Origin: Clostridium merdae
GTDB taxonomy: Bacteria; Bacillota; Clostridia; Oscillospirales; Acutalibacteraceae
Length of the DNA: 64,000 nt
NCBI RefSeq assembly: GCF_900176635.1
Contig: NZ_FXLN01000002.1
Location: forward strand, 1 to 64,000
Direction of reading: 5' to 3'
Below, one piece after another: positions 57,250 through 64,000 of this stretch (position 1 is its first letter; each line of letters opens with the position of its first letter). The translations under genes were made by a program, and so were the position numbers. The notes under the pieces are model-generated. The model made no database searches, was not told the origin of the DNA, and saw only the letters and a program-made list of their open reading frames with translations.

Positions 57250-58557
57250 TCAAATAGACGGGTTTGCACCGGCAGTGCCTGCCGCTACGGTTGCCGCCAA
57301 ATATTCAGAGGCAAAGGTCTCTTCCTTCAAGGAAATTTCGATTAACTCACCGGTCTTCATGTTTTTGAGCTTACCGCGTCCGCTTTGCAGCTCGTCATCA
57401 CCCAAAACTAGAGTGTAGACCGCGCCAATCTTATCGGCATACTTCATCTGTGCTTTCAGGCTGCGCCCGCAGGAGTCAAACTGAGCAAATACAGAGCACT
57501 CACGCATGCGGCGAACCAAAGCAAACGCGCTCTTCTGTGATGCTTCGCCAATTGCTGCAATGAAAAGCTCGCACTGCGACTGTACGGGTAGCTCAATCCC
57601 CTGTGCTTGCAAAATCATGAGAACACGCTCTAAGCCAATCGCATAGCCCAGTGCAGGCAAGGGCTTGCCCCCCATTTCAGCTACGAGGCCGTCGTACCGC
57701 CCGCCGCCGCAGAAGGTGCTCTGCGCACCAAGGTCACTCGAAACAAACTCGAAAACGGTACGGGTATAATAGTCCAGCCCGCGAACGATGGTGGGGTTAA
57801 TCTTATACTCCACACCAGCGTCGTCCAAATAGCCCTTTACACCATCAAAGTGATCCCGGCAGTCGTCGCACAGGTAGTCGAGCATAATGGGTGCATTCTT
57901 AGCAACCGCACCGCAGGGCGGATTTTTACAGTCGAGAATACGCATGGGGTTGCGATCTAAACGGTCTTTGCAGGTATCGCAAAGCTGATCAATGGACGCC
58001 GTAAAATACTCCTTGAGTGCTTGGTGGTATTTTGCACGGCATTCCGGGCAGCCAATGGAGTTGATTTCAATGGAATACCCTTTCATGCCAAGGCGGTCAA
58101 AAATTGATTTACCGAGCAAAATGGTTTCTGCATCTGCAATGGGGTCAGCAGAGCCAAACGCCTCCACACCGAACTGGTGGAATTCACGCAGGCGGCCTGC
58201 CTGCGGCTTCTCGTAGCGGTAGCAGGAGGTAAAATAGAACAGCTTTACCGGCAAACCGTCATTATAGAGTGCATGCTCCAGCAGGGCGCGTACTGCGCCG
58301 GCGGTTCCTTCGGGGCGCAGAGTGATGGAGCGCCCACCTTTATCATTAAAGGTATACATTTCTTTTTGAACCACATCTGTGGTTTCACCTACGGAACGCT
58401 GAAACAGCTCGGTATGCTCAAATACGGGTGTGCGAATCTCCCCGTAGCCATACAAAGATGCCTCTTCGCGCATCACCTGCTCAACGACCTGCCAGCGTGC
58501 TGTTTGCTCGGGCAGAAGATCCTGTGTACCTTTGGGACCCTGAACCAATAATGCCAT
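57250..58557 (-). CDS. hisS: Histidyl-tRNA synthetase
   Basis: The 435-aa protein starts MALLVQGPKGTQDLLPEQ (ATG 58557, AAGGAG 8 nt upstream). It has the class II motifs TLRPEGTAGAVRALLEH and YRYEKPQAGRLREFHQFGVE, the HisRS signature GLDYYTRTVFEF, and a cysteine-rich insertion (CPECR ... CDTC ... CDDC) that is usual in the Firmicutes enzyme. No T-box is seen in the 111-bp gap upstream, which holds a terminator instead. Confidence 0.97.
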   Translation of the reverse strand: MALLVQGPKGTQDLLPEQTARWQVVEQVMREEASLYGYGEIRTPVFEHTELFQRSVGETTDVVQKEMYTFNDKGGRSITLRPEGTAGAVRALLEHALYNDGLPVKLFYFTSCYRYEKPQAGRLREFHQFGVEAFGSADPIADAETILLGKSIFDRLGMKGYSIEINSIGCPECRAKYHQALKEYFTASIDQLCDTCKDRLDRNPMRILDCKNPPCGAVAKNAPIMLDYLCDDCRDHFDGVKGYLDDAGVEYKINPTIVRGLDYYTRTVFEFVSSDLGAQSTFCGGGRYDGLVAEMGGKPLPALGYAIGLERVLMILQAQGIELPVQSQCELFIAAIGEASQKSAFALVRRMRECSVFAQFDSCGRSLKAQMKYADKIGAVYTLVLGDDELQSGRGKLKNMKTGELIEISLKEETFASEYLAATVAAGTAGANPSI

Positions 58558-58613
58558 AAAAAACACTCCTTATTATCTGTTCCCGCCAAGTTGGTGGGCG
58601 AGTTAAAACAAAA

Positions 58614-58638
58614 CCCCCCGCTCCGCTGAGAGCGAGGG
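58614..58638 (-). terminator. Terminator after mgsA
   Basis: On the minus strand CCCTCGCTC and GAGCGGGGG pair with one mismatch, followed by TTTTGTTTT. Confidence 0.8.
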
Positions 58639-58668
58639 ATCCTACCTGAATAGAGATAAATCCCAAGA

Positions 58669-59073
58669 TCAGTACTTCGGATTTAAGATGTTGCGCCAGT
58701 CCAGGTCACCGCGCTCCAAACCGTGGATGAGTACCTCCGCGGTGGCGATGTTGGTAGCCACAGGAATATTGTGCATGTCGCACAGGCTCAGCAAATTCAT
58801 ATCGTTGGGCTCGTGTGGCTTCGGACTCAGGGGATCGCGGAAAAACAGAAGCAGATCCACTTCATTATACGAAATACGTGCCGCAATCTGTTGGTCGCCG
58901 CCCTGCGCTCCGCTTAAAAAGCGCTGAATACTCAGCCCCGTGGCCTCCGATACCAGCTTGCCGGTAGTGCCTGTCGCGCACAAGCTGTGTCGGCTTAGCA
59001 CCCCGCAGTATGCGATGCAGAACTGAACCATCAGTTCTTTTTTGGCGTCGTGGGCAATCAATGCAATATTCAA
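58669..59073 (-). CDS. mgsA: Methylglyoxal synthase
   Basis: The 134-aa protein has the MgsA fold and active-site motifs: ALIAHDAKKELM, ATGTTGKLV, SGAQGGDQQIAARI and FFRDPLSPKPHEPND (catalytic Asp). It converts dihydroxyacetone phosphate to methylglyoxal, relieving phosphosugar stress. It probably starts at TTG 59073 (GGAGG 8 nt upstream). It lies 49 bp after minD and just before hisS. Confidence 0.97.
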   Translation of the reverse strand: MNIALIAHDAKKELMVQFCIAYCGVLSRHSLCATGTTGKLVSEATGLSIQRFLSGAQGGDQQIAARISYNEVDLLLFFRDPLSPKPHEPNDMNLLSLCDMHNIPVATNIATAEVLIHGLERGDLDWRNILNPKY

Positions 59074-59122
59074 TGCTTAATCCTCCTTCATCTGAATTTA
59101 ATGAAATAGTAGTATAGATGAT

Positions 59123-59866
59123 TTACAGCCTTTCCAGCCTTGCAAGGGGAACCGATTCTCCCTCCAGCCGAGCGGCCAGACGGTGAAATGCCTGCATTGC
59201 GGAAAAGTTTGGTGAAACTGGCCTGCCACCGGTAAAAGCGGCGGCGGTTTCCGGGTCTTCCGGTACAATGCCAATCAGCCGGATTCCAGCGGAGTCAATT
59301 ACATTGTCCAAATCATGGAATAAGCCAGATTTCACAAAGTTTTTATAATGGAACCGGTTTACCACCAGCCGCTGCGATGCAATGCCATTTTGCGTAAGCA
59401 ATAGGCGCACCTTGTCGCTGCCGCGCAGGCAAAGCGGGTCTGGTGTTGCTACTACAAGTGCCCTTTGTGCTGCGGCAGCCGCAGATTCAAAACCTGCGCC
59501 AAGCCCGGCGGGGCAATCGATGATTACGTGGTCGTAGTAGCGTGAAAGAATGGGTACCAATTGCCGCATAAAATGAGGCGGTATCACATTTTCTTCCCGG
59601 TAGGGTGCGGGCATTAAAAACAGCCCGGGAACCCCGCAGTCGTAAATAGCGCGTATTGGCTCGCATGAGCCGGAAACGACGTCTGAAATATCGAACATTA
59701 CTTCATCGTCTAAAGCGAGCATACGGTCCAGGCTTCGCAGCCCGGCATCGCCGTCTATCAACAAAACCCTACGCCGCCGTTCGGCTAAGGCTCGTCCCAA
59801 CCCAGCACAGACGGTGGATTTCCCCACGCCTCCCTTGCCAGATGTGATAACCGTTACCGCTCCCAT
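59123..59866 (-). CDS. minD: Septum site-determining protein MinD
   Basis: The 247-aa ParA/MinD ATPase has the deviant Walker A GKGGVGKSTVCAGLG, the MinD-specific DGDAGLRSLD motif and DCPAGLGAGFESA. The C-terminal tail (PLARLERL) is a short, possibly amphipathic, membrane-targeting region. MinD positions division by placing an inhibitor (MinC). There is no minC upstream and no minE downstream in this operon. It starts at ATG with GAGG. Confidence 0.92.
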   Translation of the reverse strand: MGAVTVITSGKGGVGKSTVCAGLGRALAERRRRVLLIDGDAGLRSLDRMLALDDEVMFDISDVVSGSCEPIRAIYDCGVPGLFLMPAPYREENVIPPHFMRQLVPILSRYYDHVIIDCPAGLGAGFESAAAAAQRALVVATPDPLCLRGSDKVRLLLTQNGIASQRLVVNRFHYKNFVKSGLFHDLDNVIDSAGIRLIGIVPEDPETAAAFTGGRPVSPNFSAMQAFHRLAARLEGESVPLARLERL

Positions 59867-60003
59867 AAGTCACTTCCTCGCTAGAACCTCACGCCGTAAG
59901 CGGTAACAACCTGCCATACGGTTTTATGAGTCTTCAAACTCGCAGCGAGATATTCTTCCAACTTAAAAAATAAAGTTCTCGATTTCTTCTCACTTACGTT
60001 ATC
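59867..60003 (-). other. Leader of the minD operon
   Basis: Roughly 135 bp between the promoter and minD contain no gene. The expected minC would have to lie here or between pbp2 and the promoter, but neither gap is large enough. Confidence 0.5.
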
Positions 60004-60032
60004 ATACTAACACAATTGTGAATCTCCGTCAA
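60004..60032 (-). promoter_or_regulatory. minD-operon promoter with internal palindrome
   Basis: On the minus strand TTGACG (60032-60027), 17 nt, TAGTAT (60009-60004). The spacer contains the perfect palindrome CACAATTGTG (60011-60020), a possible operator. Confidence 0.7.
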
Positions 60033-60116
60033 AGATTTTTTTCAATATTTGAACTGCAATAGTCACAATATATAAAATACTTTTAAAAATAGAACACAAA
60101 GGCCGTTTGGTGTGGT

Positions 60117-62315
60117 TTAACCCGCCGAATTCCCTGTATTGCTGGATGCCGAGCCCGAGGAGCTTGAACCCGGTTGTGCTGCCCCAGAGGAGGCAGAAGA
60201 ACTGGATGACGCCCCTGAAGAGGTGCCGGAGGTTGTTGACTCCTGCTTTGCCGGGAATACTAAATTCCCGGAAGCATCCACTGTTTTACCAAAGAAATAA
60301 GCATCAAACAAATCGCGTGCAACCGCTGTGGAGTACTTGCCGTAAGCACCATATTCCAGCACAACGGCCACTGCAATCTCGGGTTTGTCGTAGGGTGCAA
60401 ACCCAACGAATACGACGTTATCGGAATGTGGTGGTACCTGTGCAGTACCGGTTTTACCGGCTACGGCAACACCATAGTTTGTAAAGGATGAGGCCGTTCC
60501 TCCCGGCCCAGCAACAGCACGCATACCACGCTTTACAATATCCAGATTTTCTTTGGAAACACCAACATGATCGACTACGGTAGGTGCGTTAGGGTCGTTT
60601 TGCATCACGGTCTTTTCACGGTTATAGTCTGTCACCTTGCTGATGAGATGTGTTTTCATCCGCGTGCCGTCGTTTACCAGAGTGGCAACATAGGTAGCAA
60701 GCTGTAAAGGAGTAAAGGAGTTGTCAGCCTGACCGATGGCTGCCTGAACTACGTCACCGCCGTTCCATACTCCACCTGCATTCACACGAACCTGCGGGCT
60801 GGAGAGAACACCTGCACCCTCGTTAATTTCAATACCTGTTTTCTGCCCAAGGCCAAAGCGCTTGGCGTATAAATCGAGTGTATCGATTCCCATGCGTCGG
60901 CCAGTATCGTAAAAGAATATATTACAGGATTTTTGAAGCGCAGTTACTACATTTATTGTGCCGTGGTAACCCATGCAGGTTGGCTGGTAATCTTTCCAGA
61001 ACGTGTAAACACGGTGGCAGGTTACCGTGGAAGAGGCATTGATATAGCCCTCCTGCAACGCCGCAGATGCAACAACGGGCTTAAAAGAAGAACCGGGCAT
61101 GAAAGAGCCAACCAAGGCACGGTCATACATCGGCTTTGTTTTATCCTGAAACAAACCGGACACATAAGAAGGATTGGAATTGTACTGGTTTAGGTCATAG
61201 TTTGGGAATGTTGCCGCTGCCAATACAGAAAAGTCCTTTACGTTCAAAACCACTGCACCGCCGGCAACGCAGTCTGCTCCCTTACCGCCGGAACGCTTGC
61301 CCTCATCCTGCGCATTTTTAACGTTATTTGCAAGTGAGACCTGTGCCACCTTTTGTAGGTTTTTATCAATGGTAAGGTAAATGGAATCACCCGCGACTGG
61401 TGACTGTGTGACTGTACTGGAAGCCACGGCTCCAGTTCGAGTGGTTTCAATTACCTTTAATCCGTTTGTACCGCGAAGGTACTTTTCAAAGTAAGATTCA
61501 ATACCACTTTTACCAATGGAATCATTGTAGGCATAACCGCCCAAATTATCCAGACTGTAAGTGTTTCCCTGTTTCTTTTCCTCTGCGTATTCTTCCTGCG
61601 AAATAGCACCCAGTGTACCGAGCACATGCGGTGCTACCGTACCGTCCGGGTAATCGCGAACCGTGGTTACTTCAACCGTTGCACCGGGCAGGTTTAGAGT
61701 GTTTTCGCTAATAATACCCACCGTGTCGGCCGAGACTCCGGTTGCAAAGGTATAAGGCGTAGAAATGGAGAAGCCGGAAATCGCCATGTTATAGCGTACC
61801 GAGACAATCGCACGGGTTTGGTTCGGAGAGTAGCCGTCACAATCGTAGTCTTTCTTCATTTGAAGAATGCACTGCTCGGCGGTTGCGTAATTATTCAGGC
61901 GCAGGTGCTTAATTAAGGCCGCAACATCCTTATCACGACCGGGAATAAACTCGTATGCCCCCGCGGCAGTTACCTGAATAGGCAATTCATCAATCCATGC
62001 TTCTCCTCTCTTTTGAAGAAGCGAAACAAGCTGAAGAATCGTTTTGTTTTGTGTGTCCTTTGTCATAGCCACCTTGTCAAACACGATGGCATACACGGTT
62101 TTATTTACGGCAAGTGCACTGCCGTTGCGGTCCAGTATCTCCCCGCGGGCGGCGGTCATTTTTACAGAGGAGGTGTTCGTTCGGGTAGATACCCCAAGCC
62201 AGTAGGCGCCATTGATGACCTGCCAGTTGATTAAACGGAGACCATACACGCCAAAAGCAATAAGAAGAACAACGATGCAAAATAGATAACGGGATAAACC
62301 CTTAAAGCGATTCAT
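60117..62315 (-). CDS. mrdA: Penicillin-binding protein 2 (class B transpeptidase)
   Basis: The 732-aa protein has a short cytoplasmic tail and a membrane anchor (about 10-30), then the PBP dimerisation domain. The transpeptidase domain contains SSFK (active-site Ser, in GSSFKPV), SCN-type KSCNIFFYD and KTGTAQ. A Ser/Thr/Gly-rich tail ends it. Its place behind mreD marks it as the elongasome PBP2. It cross-links lateral-wall peptidoglycan with MreBCD and RodA. No rodA is seen nearby. Confidence 0.96.
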   Translation of the reverse strand: MNRFKGLSRYLFCIVVLLIAFGVYGLRLINWQVINGAYWLGVSTRTNTSSVKMTAARGEILDRNGSALAVNKTVYAIVFDKVAMTKDTQNKTILQLVSLLQKRGEAWIDELPIQVTAAGAYEFIPGRDKDVAALIKHLRLNNYATAEQCILQMKKDYDCDGYSPNQTRAIVSVRYNMAISGFSISTPYTFATGVSADTVGIISENTLNLPGATVEVTTVRDYPDGTVAPHVLGTLGAISQEEYAEEKKQGNTYSLDNLGGYAYNDSIGKSGIESYFEKYLRGTNGLKVIETTRTGAVASSTVTQSPVAGDSIYLTIDKNLQKVAQVSLANNVKNAQDEGKRSGGKGADCVAGGAVVLNVKDFSVLAAATFPNYDLNQYNSNPSYVSGLFQDKTKPMYDRALVGSFMPGSSFKPVVASAALQEGYINASSTVTCHRVYTFWKDYQPTCMGYHGTINVVTALQKSCNIFFYDTGRRMGIDTLDLYAKRFGLGQKTGIEINEGAGVLSSPQVRVNAGGVWNGGDVVQAAIGQADNSFTPLQLATYVATLVNDGTRMKTHLISKVTDYNREKTVMQNDPNAPTVVDHVGVSKENLDIVKRGMRAVAGPGGTASSFTNYGVAVAGKTGTAQVPPHSDNVVFVGFAPYDKPEIAVAVVLEYGAYGKYSTAVARDLFDAYFFGKTVDASGNLVFPAKQESTTSGTSSGASSSSSASSGAAQPGSSSSGSASSNTGNSAG

Positions 62316-62328
62316 GGAAAACCTCCTG

Positions 62329-62850
62329 TCAGCCGGCGCTTTCCCGGATATTCAATGCAAAGGCCCGGTTAAAGGCGTAAATGAGAGGCACCGGAAGCAG
62401 TGTGTAAACAAAGCGGGGTAAATAATGGCTGACCAAAGCGACACCCGGGTATTGGTACCCGACAAACACATAATAGAACAGCCATTGCAAGGTGAAAATA
62501 AAGGCCACTACTGCGGTAGAAAGCAAGAACGCAGTGAGCAGGTTGGCTCGCAGCAGGTGAACCGCCATGAGCCCTGCACAGTAGCAAAAAACGGAGAGCA
62601 GGAGGGTGTGAAAGCCCAGCGACGAACCGCCGCTCATGCCAAAATCGAGCAGTGCGCCGCACATGAGGCCAAAGCCCATTGCTGCGGTTTCGCTTTCAAA
62701 CAGTGCAATACATATGGCTACCGGCAAAAGCAAGACCGGTCGGGCACCAAACACCGGAGGAATCAGCCCTGGTGTTTGGTTGATTAAATAGATTACAACA
62801 ATTTCTATAGTATAGGCAAAATAGCGCAGCAACTTTCTCTTGTCTATCAT
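62329..62850 (-). CDS. mreD: Rod shape-determining protein MreD
   Basis: The 173-aa hydrophobic protein has about five to six membrane segments, fits the MreD length, and overlaps mreC by 4 bp (ATGA). MreD belongs to the elongasome with MreB, MreC and PBP2. Sequence conservation of MreD is low, so the assignment rests largely on order and topology. Confidence 0.9.
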   Translation of the reverse strand: MIDKRKLLRYFAYTIEIVVIYLINQTPGLIPPVFGARPVLLLPVAICIALFESETAAMGFGLMCGALLDFGMSGGSSLGFHTLLLSVFCYCAGLMAVHLLRANLLTAFLLSTAVVAFIFTLQWLFYYVFVGYQYPGVALVSHYLPRFVYTLLPVPLIYAFNRAFALNIRESAG

Positions 62851-63785
62851 TTAGATGCCTCCGAACCGGAGGTCTTGCTGCTAGAGGAGGAACTACTGGA
62901 GGGGGCTTTGCTGCTCGACGGTGAGCCAGAAGGCTCTGGCAGCGAATTAAGAGCCTCTCCCTTGCCAAGAAAGCCAGTAATGATGAATACATCTCGTACC
63001 GTCTTCGGGTCAACAAACGGTTTAATCACTGCCATATACGAGACGCTGTAATCTTCGGGACCAACGGAGATGACCGTACCCACCGGCAGGTTCTTGGGGT
63101 AAATGCCGCCAAGGCCGCTGGTAACAATAATATCATCCTTTTTCACCTTTGTTTCAGAGGAAAGGTAGCCAAGCTTTGCGTAACCCTGCTCATACAGTTT
63201 AATATTACTGCTAACAACGCCGCTCTCGCGATTTAAGCGGTCGAGCGCCGCCATGTTGGTGTCTGGTGAAAAAATAGTGGTCACTTGGCAGAAAGTGGAG
63301 CTAACGCTTGAGACCCACCCTACGACTCCGCTTTGCGTAATAACCGGGCTACCGGCAGTAACCCCTGCCAAGGTGCCTTTGTCTACCGTAAAGCTGCCAA
63401 ATACATCGTTCGGGTCGCGCCCTACAACAGAGCCGGAGACAAACGTAAAATCCTTGTTTTCGTTCTTTAGCTCTAAAAAGGTTCGGTACTGCTCGTTTTC
63501 CTGCTTTACCTGGTAATAATCAATCAGCTTTGCACGAAGCGTATCTACCTCATTTTTTAAATTTTGGTTTTCACTTTCAATATCACCGGCAGAACGGCCT
63601 ACGCTTGCGGCTGCATTGTTGGAGATGACTGTGGAAACCTTTTGCATGGGGGTGAATATGTGCCCCAAAAGAGAAGAAAACACAGAGCTTCCCCCTGTGC
63701 CGGCCGAATAAATCATAATGCCTAATACAATAAAAACAATGCCCAGCAGAGCTTTAAAGCCCTTGCTGTGAAACACATCTCTCAA
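62847..63785 (-). CDS. mreC: Rod shape-determining protein MreC
   Basis: The 312-aa protein has an N-terminal membrane helix (about 11-28), a coiled coil (about 65-105: SENQNLKNEVDTLRAKLIDYY) and the beta-barrel MreC domain (GSVVGRDPNDVFGSFTVDKGT, SGLGGIYPKNLPVGTV). A Ser/Pro-rich tail ends it. It scaffolds the elongasome outside the membrane. The start is TTG 63785 after GGAGG. Confidence 0.95.
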   Translation of the reverse strand: MRDVFHSKGFKALLGIVFIVLGIMIYSAGTGGSSVFSSLLGHIFTPMQKVSTVISNNAAASVGRSAGDIESENQNLKNEVDTLRAKLIDYYQVKQENEQYRTFLELKNENKDFTFVSGSVVGRDPNDVFGSFTVDKGTLAGVTAGSPVITQSGVVGWVSSVSSTFCQVTTIFSPDTNMAALDRLNRESGVVSSNIKLYEQGYAKLGYLSSETKVKKDDIIVTSGLGGIYPKNLPVGTVISVGPEDYSVSYMAVIKPFVDPKTVRDVFIITGFLGKGEALNSLPEPSGSPSSSKAPSSSSSSSSKTSGSEASK

Positions 63786-63848
63786 ATCGTCACCTCCATG
63801 GCGTAGAGTGCGGCAACAAAACAGTCACACTCCTGTTGAATGAAAAAA

Positions 63849-63875
63849 GCGGAGAGCCTCCAAGAAACCCTCCGC
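63849..63875 (-). terminator. Terminator between mreB and mreC
   Basis: On the minus strand GCGGAG and CTCCGC pair around a 15-nt loop and are followed by TTTTTTC. It may reduce transcription from mreB into mreC. Confidence 0.75.
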
Positions 63876-63898
63876 GAAAGAACTATTGCAGGCAAGGC

Positions 63899-64000
63899 TT
63901 ATCTCTTCCGCGCCTTGTAGTATTCAGACGGCATGGTAACCTCCAGCCGCTTTCCGGTTCCGTCTACCACGCAGTCGAGCGGGCTGTCTGCCACATGTAC
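63899..64000 (-). CDS. mreB: Rod shape-determining protein MreB (C-terminal end, partial)
   Basis: The last 33 codons are visible and read VHVADSPLDCVVDGTGKRLE followed by a basic tail, as at the C-terminus of MreB. The gene continues past the right edge. MreB filaments guide lateral wall synthesis. Confidence 0.92.
   Translation of the reverse strand, partial: VHVADSPLDCVVDGTGKRLEVTMPSEYYKARKR

Noticed and set aside
57101..58668. T-box leader for hisS or aspS
   Set aside because: The gaps are only about 110-150 bp and contain simple hairpins; no T-box motif (TGGNACCGCG-like) is seen.
1..64000. CRISPR array, prophage, insertion sequence or transposase
   Set aside because: No regularly spaced direct repeats of CRISPR type, no integrase, transposase or phage structural genes were found; the only tandem repeat is the pair of tRNA-Val-derived units.

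Overview
The window is a chromosomal origin region of a Gram-positive anaerobe in the Clostridia. The 16S 5' end, the gene content and the protein families look Oscillospiraceae/Ruminococcaceae-like; this assignment is inference, not a search result. Evidence: a 16S rRNA 5' end; the canonical rpmH-dnaA-dnaN-recF-gyrB-gyrA order; noc, soj and spo0J/parB with parS sites; a SleB-type spore-cortex hydrolase; a class III (anaerobic) ribonucleotide reductase; and many 4Fe-4S or oxygen-independent functions. No prophage, IS element or CRISPR array was seen.

Layout, left to right. 1-610: start of a leftward 16S rRNA gene with a strong promoter. 0.6-9.6 kb: accessory genes, namely SleB, a membrane protein, a lipoprotein, a Cna-B-repeat protein split by a frame change, an EamA half-transporter behind an attenuator-like hairpin, a 51-aa membrane protein carrying a Na+-decarboxylase beta-subunit motif, a Crp-family regulator that appears to start at ATT, two YdcZ half-transporters, a DNA glycosylase and others. 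These end in a tRNA-Met/Glu/Val operon followed by two 190-bp tandem units, each ending in a copy of the tRNA-Val 3' end. 9.6-21.9 kb, leftward: acyl-ACP thioesterase, serS-parB-soj, noc-rsmG-mnmG-mnmE-jag-yidC-yidD-rnpA-rpmH. 21.9-24.2 kb: oriC region around dnaA, with a possible DnaA-trio element in the dnaA-dnaN gap. 24.2-33.8 kb, rightward: dnaN, S4 protein, recF, remB, a zinc-ribbon membrane protein, gyrB, three paralogous YcxB-like membrane proteins, gyrA.

33.8-48.4 kb: a yjdF-type riboswitch and yjdF, a candidate structured small RNA with its own promoter and terminator, a D-aminoacylase-like amidohydrolase, a ferredoxin-type aldo/keto reductase, NudF, an M14 carboxypeptidase, an LprI-like lipoprotein, a Gld-type ABC transporter operon, a DUF1015 protein, an HxlR regulator and a GNAT acetyltransferase. 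48.4-53.1 kb: nrdDG behind a double NrdR box, a membrane protein and a divergent small-protein/ribbon-helix-helix pair. 53.1-64 kb, all leftward: an RsgI-type anti-sigma factor with an ECF sigma factor, aspS, hisS, mgsA, minD (without minC or minE), pbp2, mreD, mreC and the end of mreB.

The genes left of dnaA mostly point left and those from dnaA to nrdG mostly point right, which fits bidirectional replication from the dnaA region. The Gld operon and the 53-64 kb envelope/synthetase block run against that direction. The items most worth following up are the tandem tRNA-Val-derived units, the hairpin-rich RNA at about 34.74-34.96 kb, the 51-aa membrane protein, the attenuated EamA gene, the DnaA-box/parS cluster before soj, and the ECF/RsgI-type pair.
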